A stretch of 61,458 bases of DNA, taken from NCBI GenBank assembly GCA_964583095.1, contig CAZOVB010000026.1, positions 1 through 61,458 of the forward strand, in the 5' to 3' direction. Positions 18,719 to 27,655 of the stretch are shown here, one piece after another. Position numbers and translations under genes: made by a program. Below the pieces are notes generated by a model. The model saw only the letters and a list, made by a program, of their open reading frames with translations. It searched no databases and was not told the origin of the DNA. This stretch comes from CAZOVB01 sp964583095. Its GTDB lineage: Bacteria; Planctomycetota; Phycisphaerae; SM23-33. Position 1 is the stretch's first letter, and each line of letters opens with the position of its first letter.

Positions 18719-21259
18719 TCACTGAAGGCAAAGAGGATCCTTCTGCCCGGACGCCCGTACGTAGAATTCCTTCGCGTCCTGGGGCCTGGAGAGAACCCTG
18801 ACCTGCTTCTCAATGCCCGGAAGCAAATCGAAGTAATTGTCGTCAAAGAGCCATCCGAACGCTTGGGGACCCTCAAGTGGTCCACGCAGCGTTACTCGCC
18901 TTGCAAAGCTCTTGGCACGAAGGGTAACCCGATCGCCATCTACTGTTGCGGTCAGTTCAGGATCCACAACCGAAGTAGTAATCTCCGGAGCAATCATATC
19001 CGTCGTTTGCGTCAAGGTCTCGCCTTCCTCATCGCTCAGACTAGCAACCAGGAGGGTATTTCGGAAGAAGCTTCCCCAGATCGAAAGATCCGCCACCGGC
19101 TCGGAAGCATCCGGCTCGAGCAGAACAGGCCTTTCCAGCTCCTGGAGGACCTGGGATCCTGTTTCGTCCAGACGCTGGACGTGCACAGTAGCTTCCACGC
19201 GCTGCGGGGTGTCATTCACTGCCCAGAGAAGAACGCGGTCGTCTTCGTCTATCTCAAAGGAAAGCAGCAGGGGCTCGTACGCTCGCTTGAGGGCGTAATA
19301 CGAACCGGAGACCTCCCCGCAGGCGTCGATGAGCGCGTTGCGCAGCTTGGGCCAGGTGTCATTGAATTTCCACCAGAGATGGCCTCGACAGATCCGCTGC
19401 CCGGCGGGGTGTTGTCGGCTCCTGCCGCGTCTCATGCGTTCGACGCTTCGTCGGATGTACTTCATGCTTGCGGCATCGAGCTTCTCCACCAGGCCTTCCA
19501 ACCTGTCCCCGGTGTCGTAGAAGTCACCCAGGGGTCCGAACATGTAGGTCCCCAGCGCGCCGCCTGTGCAGAGCGCCCTCCAGCTTTCGGGAATCAGCCC
19601 GCCGGAGTTGTTGTCCCGGAGTCTGCTGACAAAGCCTTCCGGCCAGGCCTCGTCTCCCAGCCACTTTCGCAGGCTCCACGGGCGCGGCACGGTGTAGCGG
19701 AAGTGCTCGGTGGCCATGATCGGCCAGCCGATGCCCGGGACCACGGCCAGGTCGTTGTAGCAGTGCGTGTCGCCCGCCAGCGGGCTGTTGGCGTAGGATC
19801 CACCCGAGGGGGACTGGGCTACGTAGCTGCGGGTCGGGTCCAGTTGAGTGACCAGCTCTCGATAGGCGATATCGAAGAGCGGCCTGCCCATCTGGGACTT
19901 GAGGGCGTCTTCAGGAGCAAAGGCAGGATCCAGTGTGAGGTAGGCTTCGTTGCCACCGCACCAGAGGAGAATGCTGGCGTGGTGGCGGAAACTCTTGAGA
20001 TAGTGTTTCGCCTCGGCCAGGCATGAAGAGATAAAGGATTCGTTCTCCGGGTGCGGATGGAATTCGTGCGGGAACTCGAACCATACCAGCAGCCCCCGGC
20101 GATCCGCCTCTGCGAGCAGATGCGAGTTGTCATAGGGTTGCCCCGGGCCCCAGATCCGGATGGTGTTGCAGTTGGCTTGTTCTACAAGATCCAGCAGACG
20201 GTTGGCCTTTTGTGGGTTCCATACGTGGCCCGGTTGGAGAGGAGGGATATTCACCCCCCAGAGGCGGGTGGTCTTGCCGTTGATGCTGAAGTCGAACGGA
20301 CCTTGCTGTTCGAGACTCCGAAAACCCAGTTGCCGGCTCTGTCGGGCCGTCGTCTTGCCGTCGCACGTCAGCTCCCCCTGGAGTTGATAAAGCGCCTGCG
20401 GGCCCGTATTTCGAACGTGCCACCGTTGCGGGCTCTGGACGTCGATCCGTCTGCATACCTGCCATTGGTCCTGATCGGCATCGGGCTCAGCCGTCAAGGA
20501 GGCGACCTTGCCGCCCTGGGGATTCAGCAGGCACAGACGCAGCTGCAATTCATGCTGGGAAGAACACCTGCCCGAAGCCTCAATCTGGATCGTGGCCAGG
20601 TCCCGTCGGTCATCGACCTGAACGCAGGCCGAGAACAGGTCCAGTGTATTGCCATCGTGGGCTCGCAGGCGGATGGGCCCGTAGGGGCCGATCGGGGTGA
20701 AGCGAGGCCCGAGGAAGTTGCCGAAATCCTGTCGGGGCTTTCGCAGCATGTTCAGGCCTCTCAGGCCCATTTCCTTTTCGAAGGCTGTCAGCTTGCCGGC
20801 CAGTTCCTGCTGTGCCCACGGCTCCGGAGCCCGGAAATGCAGCAGGAGGCAGTTCGTCTGCCCAGGCTGCAAAGCCTGATCCAGGGCAATCTCTGCCGGC
20901 AGGTAGCAACTGCGGTGCTCGTGGAGCAGGACACCGTTGAGCCAGACGTCGGCCACGGTGTCCAGCCCCTCACAGAGCAAATCATACGACTGCGCCTCGG
21001 GGATGTCGGGAAGGAGCAGGCGGTAGATCCAATCGTTCTGGCAGACCCAGGCACCAGCCTCGGTTGAGCCCATTCGGCCCGGGGCAGGCAGACGGCCCAG
21101 ACTTGCCAGGACGTCGTGAACCTGCATGGGCATCTGCTCTGCGTCGAGCCAGTTGTCATCGTGTGTCGATGCCAGCTCTCGGGCCTCATCGGCCGACAGC
21201 GTGCCGCCGGCTTCGCGCTTCCGCAATTGCCAGCCGTGCTCGAGTTGCAGCTCAGTCAC
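18719..21259 (-). CDS. glycoside hydrolase family 2 (beta-mannosidase-like)
   Basis: 846 residues from GTG 21259. GH2 order is visible: sugar-binding jelly roll (YDLLCEGLDTVADVWLNG), immunoglobulin-like part, then a TIM barrel with acid/base Glu in WCGGNE (about residue 438) and candidate nucleophile in MATEHFRY (about 518). No signal peptide, so it likely acts in the cytoplasm on imported oligosaccharides, with beta-mannosidase or related exo-activity. The GTG start overlaps the upstream beta-helix gene's stop by eight bases and has GGAGAA just upstream, so translation is coupled; later starts would cut into the first domain. Confidence 0.85.
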   Translation of the reverse strand: MTELQLEHGWQLRKREAGGTLSADEARELASTHDDNWLDAEQMPMQVHDVLASLGRLPAPGRMGSTEAGAWVCQNDWIYRLLLPDIPEAQSYDLLCEGLDTVADVWLNGVLLHEHRSCYLPAEIALDQALQPGQTNCLLLHFRAPEPWAQQELAGKLTAFEKEMGLRGLNMLRKPRQDFGNFLGPRFTPIGPYGPIRLRAHDGNTLDLFSACVQVDDRRDLATIQIEASGRCSSQHELQLRLCLLNPQGGKVASLTAEPDADQDQWQVCRRIDVQSPQRWHVRNTGPQALYQLQGELTCDGKTTARQSRQLGFRSLEQQGPFDFSINGKTTRLWGVNIPPLQPGHVWNPQKANRLLDLVEQANCNTIRIWGPGQPYDNSHLLAEADRRGLLVWFEFPHEFHPHPENESFISSCLAEAKHYLKSFRHHASILLWCGGNEAYLTLDPAFAPEDALKSQMGRPLFDIAYRELVTQLDPTRSYVAQSPSGGSYANSPLAGDTHCYNDLAVVPGIGWPIMATEHFRYTVPRPWSLRKWLGDEAWPEGFVSRLRDNNSGGLIPESWRALCTGGALGTYMFGPLGDFYDTGDRLEGLVEKLDAASMKYIRRSVERMRRGRSRQHPAGQRICRGHLWWKFNDTWPKLRNALIDACGEVSGSYYALKRAYEPLLLSFEIDEDDRVLLWAVNDTPQRVEATVHVQRLDETGSQVLQELERPVLLEPDASEPVADLSIWGSFFRNTLLVASLSDEEGETLTQTTDMIAPEITTSVVDPELTATVDGDRVTLRAKSFARRVTLRGPLEGPQAFGWLFDDNYFDLLPGIEKQVRVLSRPQDAKEFYVRASGQKDPLCLQ

Positions 21260-23651
21260 TGTCGGAGTTCTCCTGGGGCCGGGGGCCGTAATGGACAGGA
21301 GGTCGTCCAAGTTCCACGGCGCCGATATCGGGCGCTTTGCCCTTGAAATCGTCATTGATCCCGTCGATGCGTTTGCCCGCGTCGATTACCGGGCTCCGGG
21401 GTTTGGGAGCGAAATTCATCTCGGTGATGTCGTGGGGCACGTTGCGGATGCGCCGGCGGCTTGAGGCCTCGTTGGACCAGGGGTTGGGGATGTCGGCGAA
21501 ATCGTTGAAGTCCACCAGGACGTCGTGGACGTTCTTCTGCGAAACGTATTTCTGGAACGTGTCGTACTTGGTTCGGCCGAAGATGAAGCCTTGGGGGGCC
21601 TTCTGGCCGCCCATCCGCCAGGCGGAATAGGCCAGGTCTCGGCCAGAGCGGGCGATCACGACCGGTCTGTCCTTGAAATCCAGCGGGCCGTTCTGGAGAC
21701 CCTCGGCGAGAAAGGCGTTGTTCAGGGCGTTTTTGATGATCCCGGCCTTCCCCACCACGGTGTTGTGGTAGTAGTGAATATCTCCGGACCGCAGAGCCTT
21801 TCCGGCAGAGCCCCTGTAGAGAATATTTCGCAGGTAGTAGCCCGGCCCGGCGTAGGTGGGCTGGCTGGAAAAACCAAACGAATTGCTGTAGCCCGTGAGG
21901 TTCCGCATGAAGCGGACGTTCCACATCATCCCGTCGATCTCGAAAATGTTGTCCCGGGCTGCGATGCAGATGTTGTTGTTGAAATCCATACTCCATGCCC
22001 GCTGACCGGGAACGGTCGTGCTGCTGGTCAGGACGTTGAGGCAGTCCCAGAATTGTTCGACGCGGTTGTAAGCCACGCTGTGACCCGCGCCGGAGAGGTT
22101 GACCCCGTATCCGCCGTTGTTGGGTCCGTCGAGGCGGCCGGTGAGATGGTTGTCCACGATGGTGAAGCTGCGGCAACTGCCCTCGAGGCCGAAAATGCCG
22201 ATGGAAATGTCACGGAAGCGGCATCGCTTGACCGTCAGGCCCGTCGCCCCGAGCTGGCCGAACCTGCCCCCGGCCTCGATGGTCATATAGGCGTTCTGGA
22301 ACGTGAGGGAATCGAAGATCAGGTGGTCGGCACTCATGGTGTCCAGCATCAGGTACGTGCCCTTGCCGTCCAGTATGACATCCCCGTCGCCAAATGGGAT
22401 GAACGCGATGGGTTTCTCGGCCGTACCGTCCGTTTCAATGGTCCACGTGCCTTCGAAACGGTCGGCGAAGGCACCTTCCGAGACCTTCGAGGCCAAGACC
22501 GTCACGTCCTTGCCGATGACGCCGCGATGTACCTGCTCGAATGTGCAGTTCTGGACGAGAATGTTCTCGCCGGCCATCGAGTTTCGACCATCGCCGGCAT
22601 CGATGCCGACATAGGCGTTTCGAATCGTCAGGCCATCCAGGACGTGATGCGCAGCGTTTCGAAGATCGAAGAGACGATAGGCTCCGTTCCCGTCGATGAT
22701 GACTTCTCCCCCCTCGGCCGCTTTGATGACGATCGGCTTCTCGGCTGTGCCTTTGCGGGACATATAGTGCGCGCCGGTCGGCCAGAGCCCCGTGTAATGA
22801 TGGTAGACACTGAAGGGTTTGCCCGCATACGTTCCCGGGTGGACCAGGATGGTATCTCCGGGCTGGGCGCCGAAGATCTGGCCCTTGTCGTCGCGGATGA
22901 TCGGATCCTGCGGGGCCTGGTAGTTGAAGTCCGCCTCCCAATGTCCGCCGGTGTAGGCATCCAGGAGAGACTCGAAATTGGGCTGGAGCTTTGGCCCCTT
23001 GTGGTTCTCGGGGTAGACGTGCAGGACACGCTCTGGTGCGGGGAGTTCCACGGGTTCTCGCTGCGAGACCTTCGTGGGCCCGGCGTCGAAGGCCGGCGGG
23101 TTATACGTGCCGGCATGAAGCAGAATGGTATCGCCGGGCTTGAGTTCCTCGATAGCCTGGGCGAGGCCGGGGCCTTTGCCGTCGGGGAAGACCTCCACCT
23201 TTCGCCCCTGGGAACAGGCCTGGGGGACGGTCCGGGTGGTGAACTCGAAACGCCGCTGGACGGGAGCGTCGCTGCCGCCAATGCCGTCGGGGTCCGTCAA
23301 GGTCAATTGGACCTCGTAGGTCGCAGCTTCTTCCAGATCGATGATGCTTCCGGCGAAATGCGCATCGACCGGATAGTGTCGCGTAAAGGGGTTGTACCCG
23401 CCGTAGGTCTTCTTGGGGTGATAGGACGGGGCTGGAGCGCTTTGCCAGGCATCCCGGCCCTTGCGTCGGAAGACGACCTTGAGCCTGGCGTTGTGGTTCT
23501 CGTCGCCGGTCATCCACCACTGGAATCCCCCGCCGATGAGCGTGGGAGGGTCGATGTCCAGCTTGCCCGGGGTGATGGCGTCTGCGCCCAGGGCGGCCCC
23601 GGCCAATGCCAGCAGCGAAAGTGCAGCGATTGCGTTTCGATAATGATTCAC
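21252..23651 (-). CDS. secreted right-handed beta-helix protein
   Basis: 799 residues with a signal peptide (LLALAGAALGADA) and a fibronectin-like/Purple-acid-phosphatase-like opening (GGFQWWMTGDENHNARLKVVFR). Two PGDTILLHAGTY/PGDTILVHPGTY rung motifs and repeated rungs such as VIIDGNGAYRLFDLRNAAHHVLDGLTIRNAYVGID mark a polysaccharide-lyase-like parallel beta-helix. It ends with PDIGAVELG, typical of the fold. A role in extracellular cleavage or binding of an acidic glycan is inferred. 12 bases separate it from the PQQ-like gene upstream; it overlaps the GH2 start. Confidence 0.75.
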   Translation of the reverse strand: MNHYRNAIAALSLLALAGAALGADAITPGKLDIDPPTLIGGGFQWWMTGDENHNARLKVVFRRKGRDAWQSAPAPSYHPKKTYGGYNPFTRHYPVDAHFAGSIIDLEEAATYEVQLTLTDPDGIGGSDAPVQRRFEFTTRTVPQACSQGRKVEVFPDGKGPGLAQAIEELKPGDTILLHAGTYNPPAFDAGPTKVSQREPVELPAPERVLHVYPENHKGPKLQPNFESLLDAYTGGHWEADFNYQAPQDPIIRDDKGQIFGAQPGDTILVHPGTYAGKPFSVYHHYTGLWPTGAHYMSRKGTAEKPIVIKAAEGGEVIIDGNGAYRLFDLRNAAHHVLDGLTIRNAYVGIDAGDGRNSMAGENILVQNCTFEQVHRGVIGKDVTVLASKVSEGAFADRFEGTWTIETDGTAEKPIAFIPFGDGDVILDGKGTYLMLDTMSADHLIFDSLTFQNAYMTIEAGGRFGQLGATGLTVKRCRFRDISIGIFGLEGSCRSFTIVDNHLTGRLDGPNNGGYGVNLSGAGHSVAYNRVEQFWDCLNVLTSSTTVPGQRAWSMDFNNNICIAARDNIFEIDGMMWNVRFMRNLTGYSNSFGFSSQPTYAGPGYYLRNILYRGSAGKALRSGDIHYYHNTVVGKAGIIKNALNNAFLAEGLQNGPLDFKDRPVVIARSGRDLAYSAWRMGGQKAPQGFIFGRTKYDTFQKYVSQKNVHDVLVDFNDFADIPNPWSNEASSRRRIRNVPHDITEMNFAPKPRSPVIDAGKRIDGINDDFKGKAPDIGAVELGRPPVHYGPRPQENSDSD

Positions 23652-23663
23652 GTTTGTGCTCCT

Positions 23664-25010
23664 TTATTCGCCGATGCAGTAGAGGTATTTGTCGCTTCGA
23701 AGCAGCATGCGGTCGTTGCCGAGGGGAACCGGGCTGGCGCTGAAGGCCGTTTCATCGTCGGCGATCTTGTTGTGGGCCAGAAGGTTGTACTGCGTTCCCG
23801 CTTCGAGCACGTACGTGCCGTCGGAAACGGCCGGGATGTAGATCCGTCCGCCGGCCAGCAGACCCGACGCGTAGATCAGCGAGGGCGCATTGTCCATGTC
23901 GTTTCGCTTCTTTTCGAAGACCACCTTGCCCGTCTTTGCGTCCAGGCAAAAGAAGCCCTGGAGTCGCTTGTTGGAATTGTTGCCGAAGTGGGCGAAGTAG
24001 AGCCTGCCCTTGTGGTAGACCGGCCCGCCCACGTATCCGCCGTGCCGGGTGTGCCAGAGCAGGTGGTCCTTGCTCTCGGTGATGTCGCTCTTGGCTCCCG
24101 AAAGCTTGATGGCAAGCGTGTCGTTGGCCCGATGGCTGTTGGCAATGGAGAAGTAGGCAACGCCGTCCATCACGATCGGACTGCTGGAGGGATAGCTGTG
24201 ACCTTTGCCTTTCTCCATGTAGTAGGCTTCCCAGATCATCTGCCCGTTCTGGGCGTCGAAGCCCGCCACGGCGTTCATGATGCCCATGATCAACTGCTTC
24301 CTGCCATCGACCTCGGCCACCACCGGGGTCGAGAAGCCCCAGCGGAATCCGCTCCAGAGCCCCCCGTCGTCCTTCTGCCGCCAGATCACCTCTCCGGTAT
24401 CCTTGTTCAATGCGATCAGAGTGCGCGACTCCATGCCGGCCGGGACGATGAGCTTGTCGTCCACCAGCACCGGGGAGGCCGCCGTGCCGAAACTGTGCGT
24501 GCCCGTTCCGACATCCTTGAAACGCCAGAGTATGTTGCCTTCCATGTCCAGGGCAACGACGCCGGTGGTTCCGAAGAAGGCGTAGATCTTCTCGCCATCG
24601 CTGACGGGGGTGTGGCTGGCATAGCCGTGCCAGCGGATCACGCGAGAGGAGGGCATTTTCTCGGCCGGCTCGACCTCTGTGCTCCAGAGGATCCTGCCGG
24701 AGGTGTTCAGGCAGGTGACGATCTGCATCATGTTCTCGCGGCTGGAGCGTTGCTTCTCGTCCCAGCGGTCCACGCCGCTGTAGCAGGTGAGGATGATCTT
24801 GTCGCCGATGACGATGGGGCTGGAAACCCCGGCCCCGGGCAGAGGGGTCTTCCATGCGATGTTCTCAGTTTCGCTCCAGGTTACGGGCGGGTCGCAATCT
24901 GGTGCCCTTCCCAGTCCGTCGGGGCCGCGGAATCGTGGCCACTCTTGGGCAGCAGCAAAGGCCGGCAAAAGCATCAGACAGGCCAGGAACGGGAGTATTC
25001 TGCCTCGCAT
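23664..25010 (-). CDS. secreted PQQ-like beta-propeller protein
   Basis: 448 residues. A signal peptide (MRGRILPFLACLMLLPAFAAAQ) is followed by WPRFRGPDGLG and repeated propeller blades such as TPVVAEVDGRKQLIMG, GFDAQNGQMIWEAYY and FFCLDAKTGKVVFEK, the PQQ-like (WD40-like) repeat family that is abundant in Planctomycetota. There is no sign of catalytic dehydrogenase residues, so it is more likely a binding or scaffold protein. First gene of the four-gene operon. Confidence 0.75.
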   Translation of the reverse strand: MRGRILPFLACLMLLPAFAAAQEWPRFRGPDGLGRAPDCDPPVTWSETENIAWKTPLPGAGVSSPIVIGDKIILTCYSGVDRWDEKQRSSRENMMQIVTCLNTSGRILWSTEVEPAEKMPSSRVIRWHGYASHTPVSDGEKIYAFFGTTGVVALDMEGNILWRFKDVGTGTHSFGTAASPVLVDDKLIVPAGMESRTLIALNKDTGEVIWRQKDDGGLWSGFRWGFSTPVVAEVDGRKQLIMGIMNAVAGFDAQNGQMIWEAYYMEKGKGHSYPSSSPIVMDGVAYFSIANSHRANDTLAIKLSGAKSDITESKDHLLWHTRHGGYVGGPVYHKGRLYFAHFGNNSNKRLQGFFCLDAKTGKVVFEKKRNDMDNAPSLIYASGLLAGGRIYIPAVSDGTYVLEAGTQYNLLAHNKIADDETAFSASPVPLGNDRMLLRSDKYLYCIGE

Positions 25011-25042
25011 TGCGGTGACTCCTTAACGGGGGTGAAAGCGAA

Positions 25043-25058
25043 GACTTATTTATAAGTC
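25043..25058 (-). promoter_or_regulatory. candidate operator, perfect dyad
   Basis: GACTTAT-TT-ATAAGTC: 7-bp arms around a 2-base centre, 33 bases before the ATG of the PQQ-like gene. It is the most AT-rich, most symmetrical element in this leader. The LacI regulator at the operon's end is a possible binder, although LacI sites more often have a CG centre. Confidence 0.4.
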
Positions 25059-25224
25059 AAACCGGGCAGAGGATCAAGGGTTCCGGGGGAAGTGAAAAGG
25101 TAAAACAAGATTTTCCAATCTCGCCGGCGAGGATGGGACGGGGCGTCTGGTGGGATTCCACAGCCCCGGGGAGGCCTGAATCTGTCAGCGGCCTTGGCGG
25201 AGAATCGCAATTCTGCAAAGAAGG

Positions 25225-25259
25225 GACCCCGGCAAGCCGAAAGGCGACTTGCCGGGGTC
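25225..25259 (-). terminator. strong hairpin terminator after GNAT gene
   Basis: Perfect 12-bp stem GACCCCGGCAAG/CTTGCCGGGGTC with an 11-base loop starts 25 bases after the stop of the minus-strand acetyltransferase gene; minus-strand continuation is CCCTTCTTTG. Confidence 0.75.
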
Positions 25260-25283
25260 GCAGCGTGAACGCCGTGGCTTCGA

Positions 25284-25724
25284 TCAGGCGTTAAGCCGGC
25301 CCGCACCGTTCTGGAGCGATCGGTCTATCCGGGCCATTCCCACCAGCAGGTTCTCATCGGTCGCCAGGCCAAGCCGCTCATAGAAAGGCTGGGTCTTGCG
25401 GTCCGTGAGCAGTTGGACCTGGTAAATGGGCCCGACAGCTTCGCAAAGCTGATGGACCAACCGGGTTCCGATACCCTTGCCCTGGTAGGCACTGCGGACT
25501 TCCAGATCCCAGAGGTACAGGATGAGGATCCCGTCGGTCAGGCCTGTCAGGAAGCCCGCGACGGTGTTGGCCTCGTCATCGATGGCCAGCATTCGGGCAT
25601 TGCATCCTGCCAGTGAGGCCAGGTGGGCCTCGGGCGAGGGGGGATTGGGCCAGCCGGCGTGCAGCCCGCTGAGCATCCGGTGGGATACGGAATCAAGCGA
25701 TTGCGTGTATCTGATGTTCATCAT
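25284..25724 (-). CDS. GNAT-family N-acetyltransferase
   Basis: 146 residues with the GNAT acetyl-CoA loop in LEVRSAYQGKGIGTRLVHQL (motif A, Q-x-x-G-x-G) and the C-terminal FYERLGL motif B. Substrate unknown. ATG 25724 has GGAG nine bases upstream; the second Met three bases on is also possible, and an earlier TTG has no ribosome-binding site. Monocistronic, flanked by hairpins on both sides. Confidence 0.8.
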   Translation of the reverse strand: MMNIRYTQSLDSVSHRMLSGLHAGWPNPPSPEAHLASLAGCNARMLAIDDEANTVAGFLTGLTDGILILYLWDLEVRSAYQGKGIGTRLVHQLCEAVGPIYQVQLLTDRKTQPFYERLGLATDENLLVGMARIDRSLQNGAGRLNA

Positions 25725-26044
25725 CTGTGTAAGCTCCAATGGCGCACAAAACGTGCGCAGAGAATAAAGGGGAAGTCGGATCGCGCGGAATGTGCGCGAT
25801 CCGTCAAGAAGAAAAACCCGACGGTGCGGGCGTGCTTACCAGATGTGCAGGCAACTGCATCGCATGGCGGGGAGTATAGGCCATCAGAGCCGGTGCGTCA
25901 ATTCGCTTATCCGCCGGGCATCTGCCCACCTACTCGGATCTTGCCGGCAAAGCTCGGGGGGAGAAGCGCAGCAAATCAGATCCACCACTCATTCGAGGCG
26001 TCAGAATCACGGGCCCTGTATTGCCCAGGGTCGGGCGAAACGAT
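25725..26044. other. gene-free stretch with stacked hairpins
   Basis: Lies between the asparagine synthetase stop (26045) and the GNAT start. It contains GCGCAC/GTGCGC (25742-25758, 5-base loop) and a perfect 10-bp stem CGGATCGCGC/GCGCGATCCG (25777-25803, 7-base loop). They could terminate the long methyl-transfer operon and/or act as operator for the GNAT gene. No convincing gene is seen. Confidence 0.5.
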
Positions 26045-27556
26045 TCAGGCGTTTTCGAAAGGCCTGGAGGCCCATCGGGCTGTGTTGTCCAGGACGGGCT
26101 CGACGTCGTCGAAGGCTTCGGTCATCAGCTTGTGGTAGACGCACTCTTCCCGAGACCGCAGCGACCACTGTTCGTGCTTGGCGGCGTATTGCTTGGCATC
26201 GGCCTCGGTCATGAACCGATCGAGCCCCTCGGAAAGGGCTTCCACCGTGCCGCTTCCCTGGTCGAACTGTTTCTTGTCTCGCCAGGCGATCTCATCGGGC
26301 AGGATGTCTTCACAGGCCTTGCGGAGAATCCATTTCTCGCAGAGCGTGCCGTCGCTTCGCTCCTTGAGTTTCAGGTCCACGGGGATGGTCTGGCCCAGGT
26401 CGATCATCTCGGTGTCCAGGAAGGGCACGCGTGCTTCGAGGGCATTGGCCATGGTCAGCCGGTCCACGCGCTGTAGATTGATGTTGTGCAGCGTGCTGAC
26501 GCTGCGGCGCAGCTCGTCGTGCAGGCCATCTTCGCCGTGCAGGTCGCGGTAATAGGTATACCCGGCAAAGAGTTCGTCGGCGCCTTCACCGGTGAGGATG
26601 ACCTTTACGTGCTCGGCGGCAAGGCGCGAGGTGAAGTAACAGGGGATGGCGCTTCGGACCAGGTCCTGGTCGAAAGACTCCAGGTGATAAATGATCCTGG
26701 GAAGGTGGTCGTAGATCTCGTCCCGATCGAGCACGTACTCATGATGGATGGTATCGAGGTGCTCGGCGACTTTTCGGGCGGCCAGCAGGTCTCCGCTGCC
26801 CTCGAAGCCGACCGTGAAGGTGTGAAGCTCGGTGATGTGGGGCCTCATCATGGCTGCGATAATGCTGCTGTCCAGGCCTCCCGAGAGGAACGCCCCGACG
26901 GGGACATCGCTCATGAGGCGCTTGATGACGGCTTCTTCCAGTGTGCGGCGCACGCGTTTTGCGGCTTCTTCGGCTTCCATCTGCTCGGGATGGCTGCGAG
27001 GGACTTCATAGAAGGTATTCCAGCCAAGCCTGGAGTGGAACCAGGTTCCGGGGGGGAACTCGCGGATTTCGTCGGCCTGTCCCACGATGGCCTTGAGTTC
27101 CGAAGCGAAGACGTAGTCGTTGTCCTTTCGACCCATGTAGAGCGGCTTGATACCGATGGCGTCGCGGGCCAGGTAGAGATCTTCTCCGTCGGCGATGGCG
27201 AAGGCGAACATGCCATCGAGCTGCTCTGCCACGGAGGTCTGGATATCTTCGTAGAGGTGCAGGGCGGCTTCGCTGTCATTGGTGGTCTGGAAGGTGTGCT
27301 TCTTCTCCAGGGCTTTTCGCAGCGAAGGGAAATTATACAGTTCACCGTTGGCAACGATGGCCCGGGCCCGGTCTTCGTTGTAGATGGGCTGATTGCCCCC
27401 TTCGGGGTCCATGATCGAAAGGCGACGATGTCCCAGCGTGCCCTGCGGGGCGTCATACACGCCCTGGGCGTCGGGTCCCCTGTGGACCATTTTGGCCATC
27501 ATTTCTCGAATACATTTCTCGTCGCTCTGTCCCCAACGTCCGGTGATACCGCACAT
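26045..27556 (-). CDS. asnB: asparagine synthetase B-like amidotransferase with intact glutaminase site
   Basis: 503 residues. N-terminal class II glutaminase: Cys2 of MCGITGRWG is the nucleophile, R45 in GHRRLSI and N70-G71 in NGELYNF form the glutamine site. C-terminal synthetase domain has the PP-loop SGGLDSS (225-231) and GEGADELFAGY. By family it activates a carboxylate with ATP and transfers glutamine-derived ammonia. Whether the substrate is Asp is unknown; the position at the end of a corrinoid methyltransferase cluster, next to a paralogue without the nucleophile, suggests a specialised amide. Ribosome-binding site AGAAGGA precedes ATG 27556. Confidence 0.85.
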   Translation of the reverse strand: MCGITGRWGQSDEKCIREMMAKMVHRGPDAQGVYDAPQGTLGHRRLSIMDPEGGNQPIYNEDRARAIVANGELYNFPSLRKALEKKHTFQTTNDSEAALHLYEDIQTSVAEQLDGMFAFAIADGEDLYLARDAIGIKPLYMGRKDNDYVFASELKAIVGQADEIREFPPGTWFHSRLGWNTFYEVPRSHPEQMEAEEAAKRVRRTLEEAVIKRLMSDVPVGAFLSGGLDSSIIAAMMRPHITELHTFTVGFEGSGDLLAARKVAEHLDTIHHEYVLDRDEIYDHLPRIIYHLESFDQDLVRSAIPCYFTSRLAAEHVKVILTGEGADELFAGYTYYRDLHGEDGLHDELRRSVSTLHNINLQRVDRLTMANALEARVPFLDTEMIDLGQTIPVDLKLKERSDGTLCEKWILRKACEDILPDEIAWRDKKQFDQGSGTVEALSEGLDRFMTEADAKQYAAKHEQWSLRSREECVYHKLMTEAFDDVEPVLDNTARWASRPFENA

Positions 27557-27655
27557 GGATGATTGTCCTTCTCTTGCCTGAGGGTTAGGCGTCGGCTTGC
27601 CCGAAAATGGACGGCCGATGCCGGACCGGGTGGCTTCCCGGCCTCTCGATAGCTC

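Noticed and set aside
21525..25055. Open plus-strand frame of more than 1170 codons opposite the polysaccharide operon
   Set aside because: It is the mirror of three clear minus-strand genes (PQQ-like, beta-helix, GH2 start); no ribosome-binding site, no recognisable domain, and GC-rich codons on one strand keep the opposite frame open.
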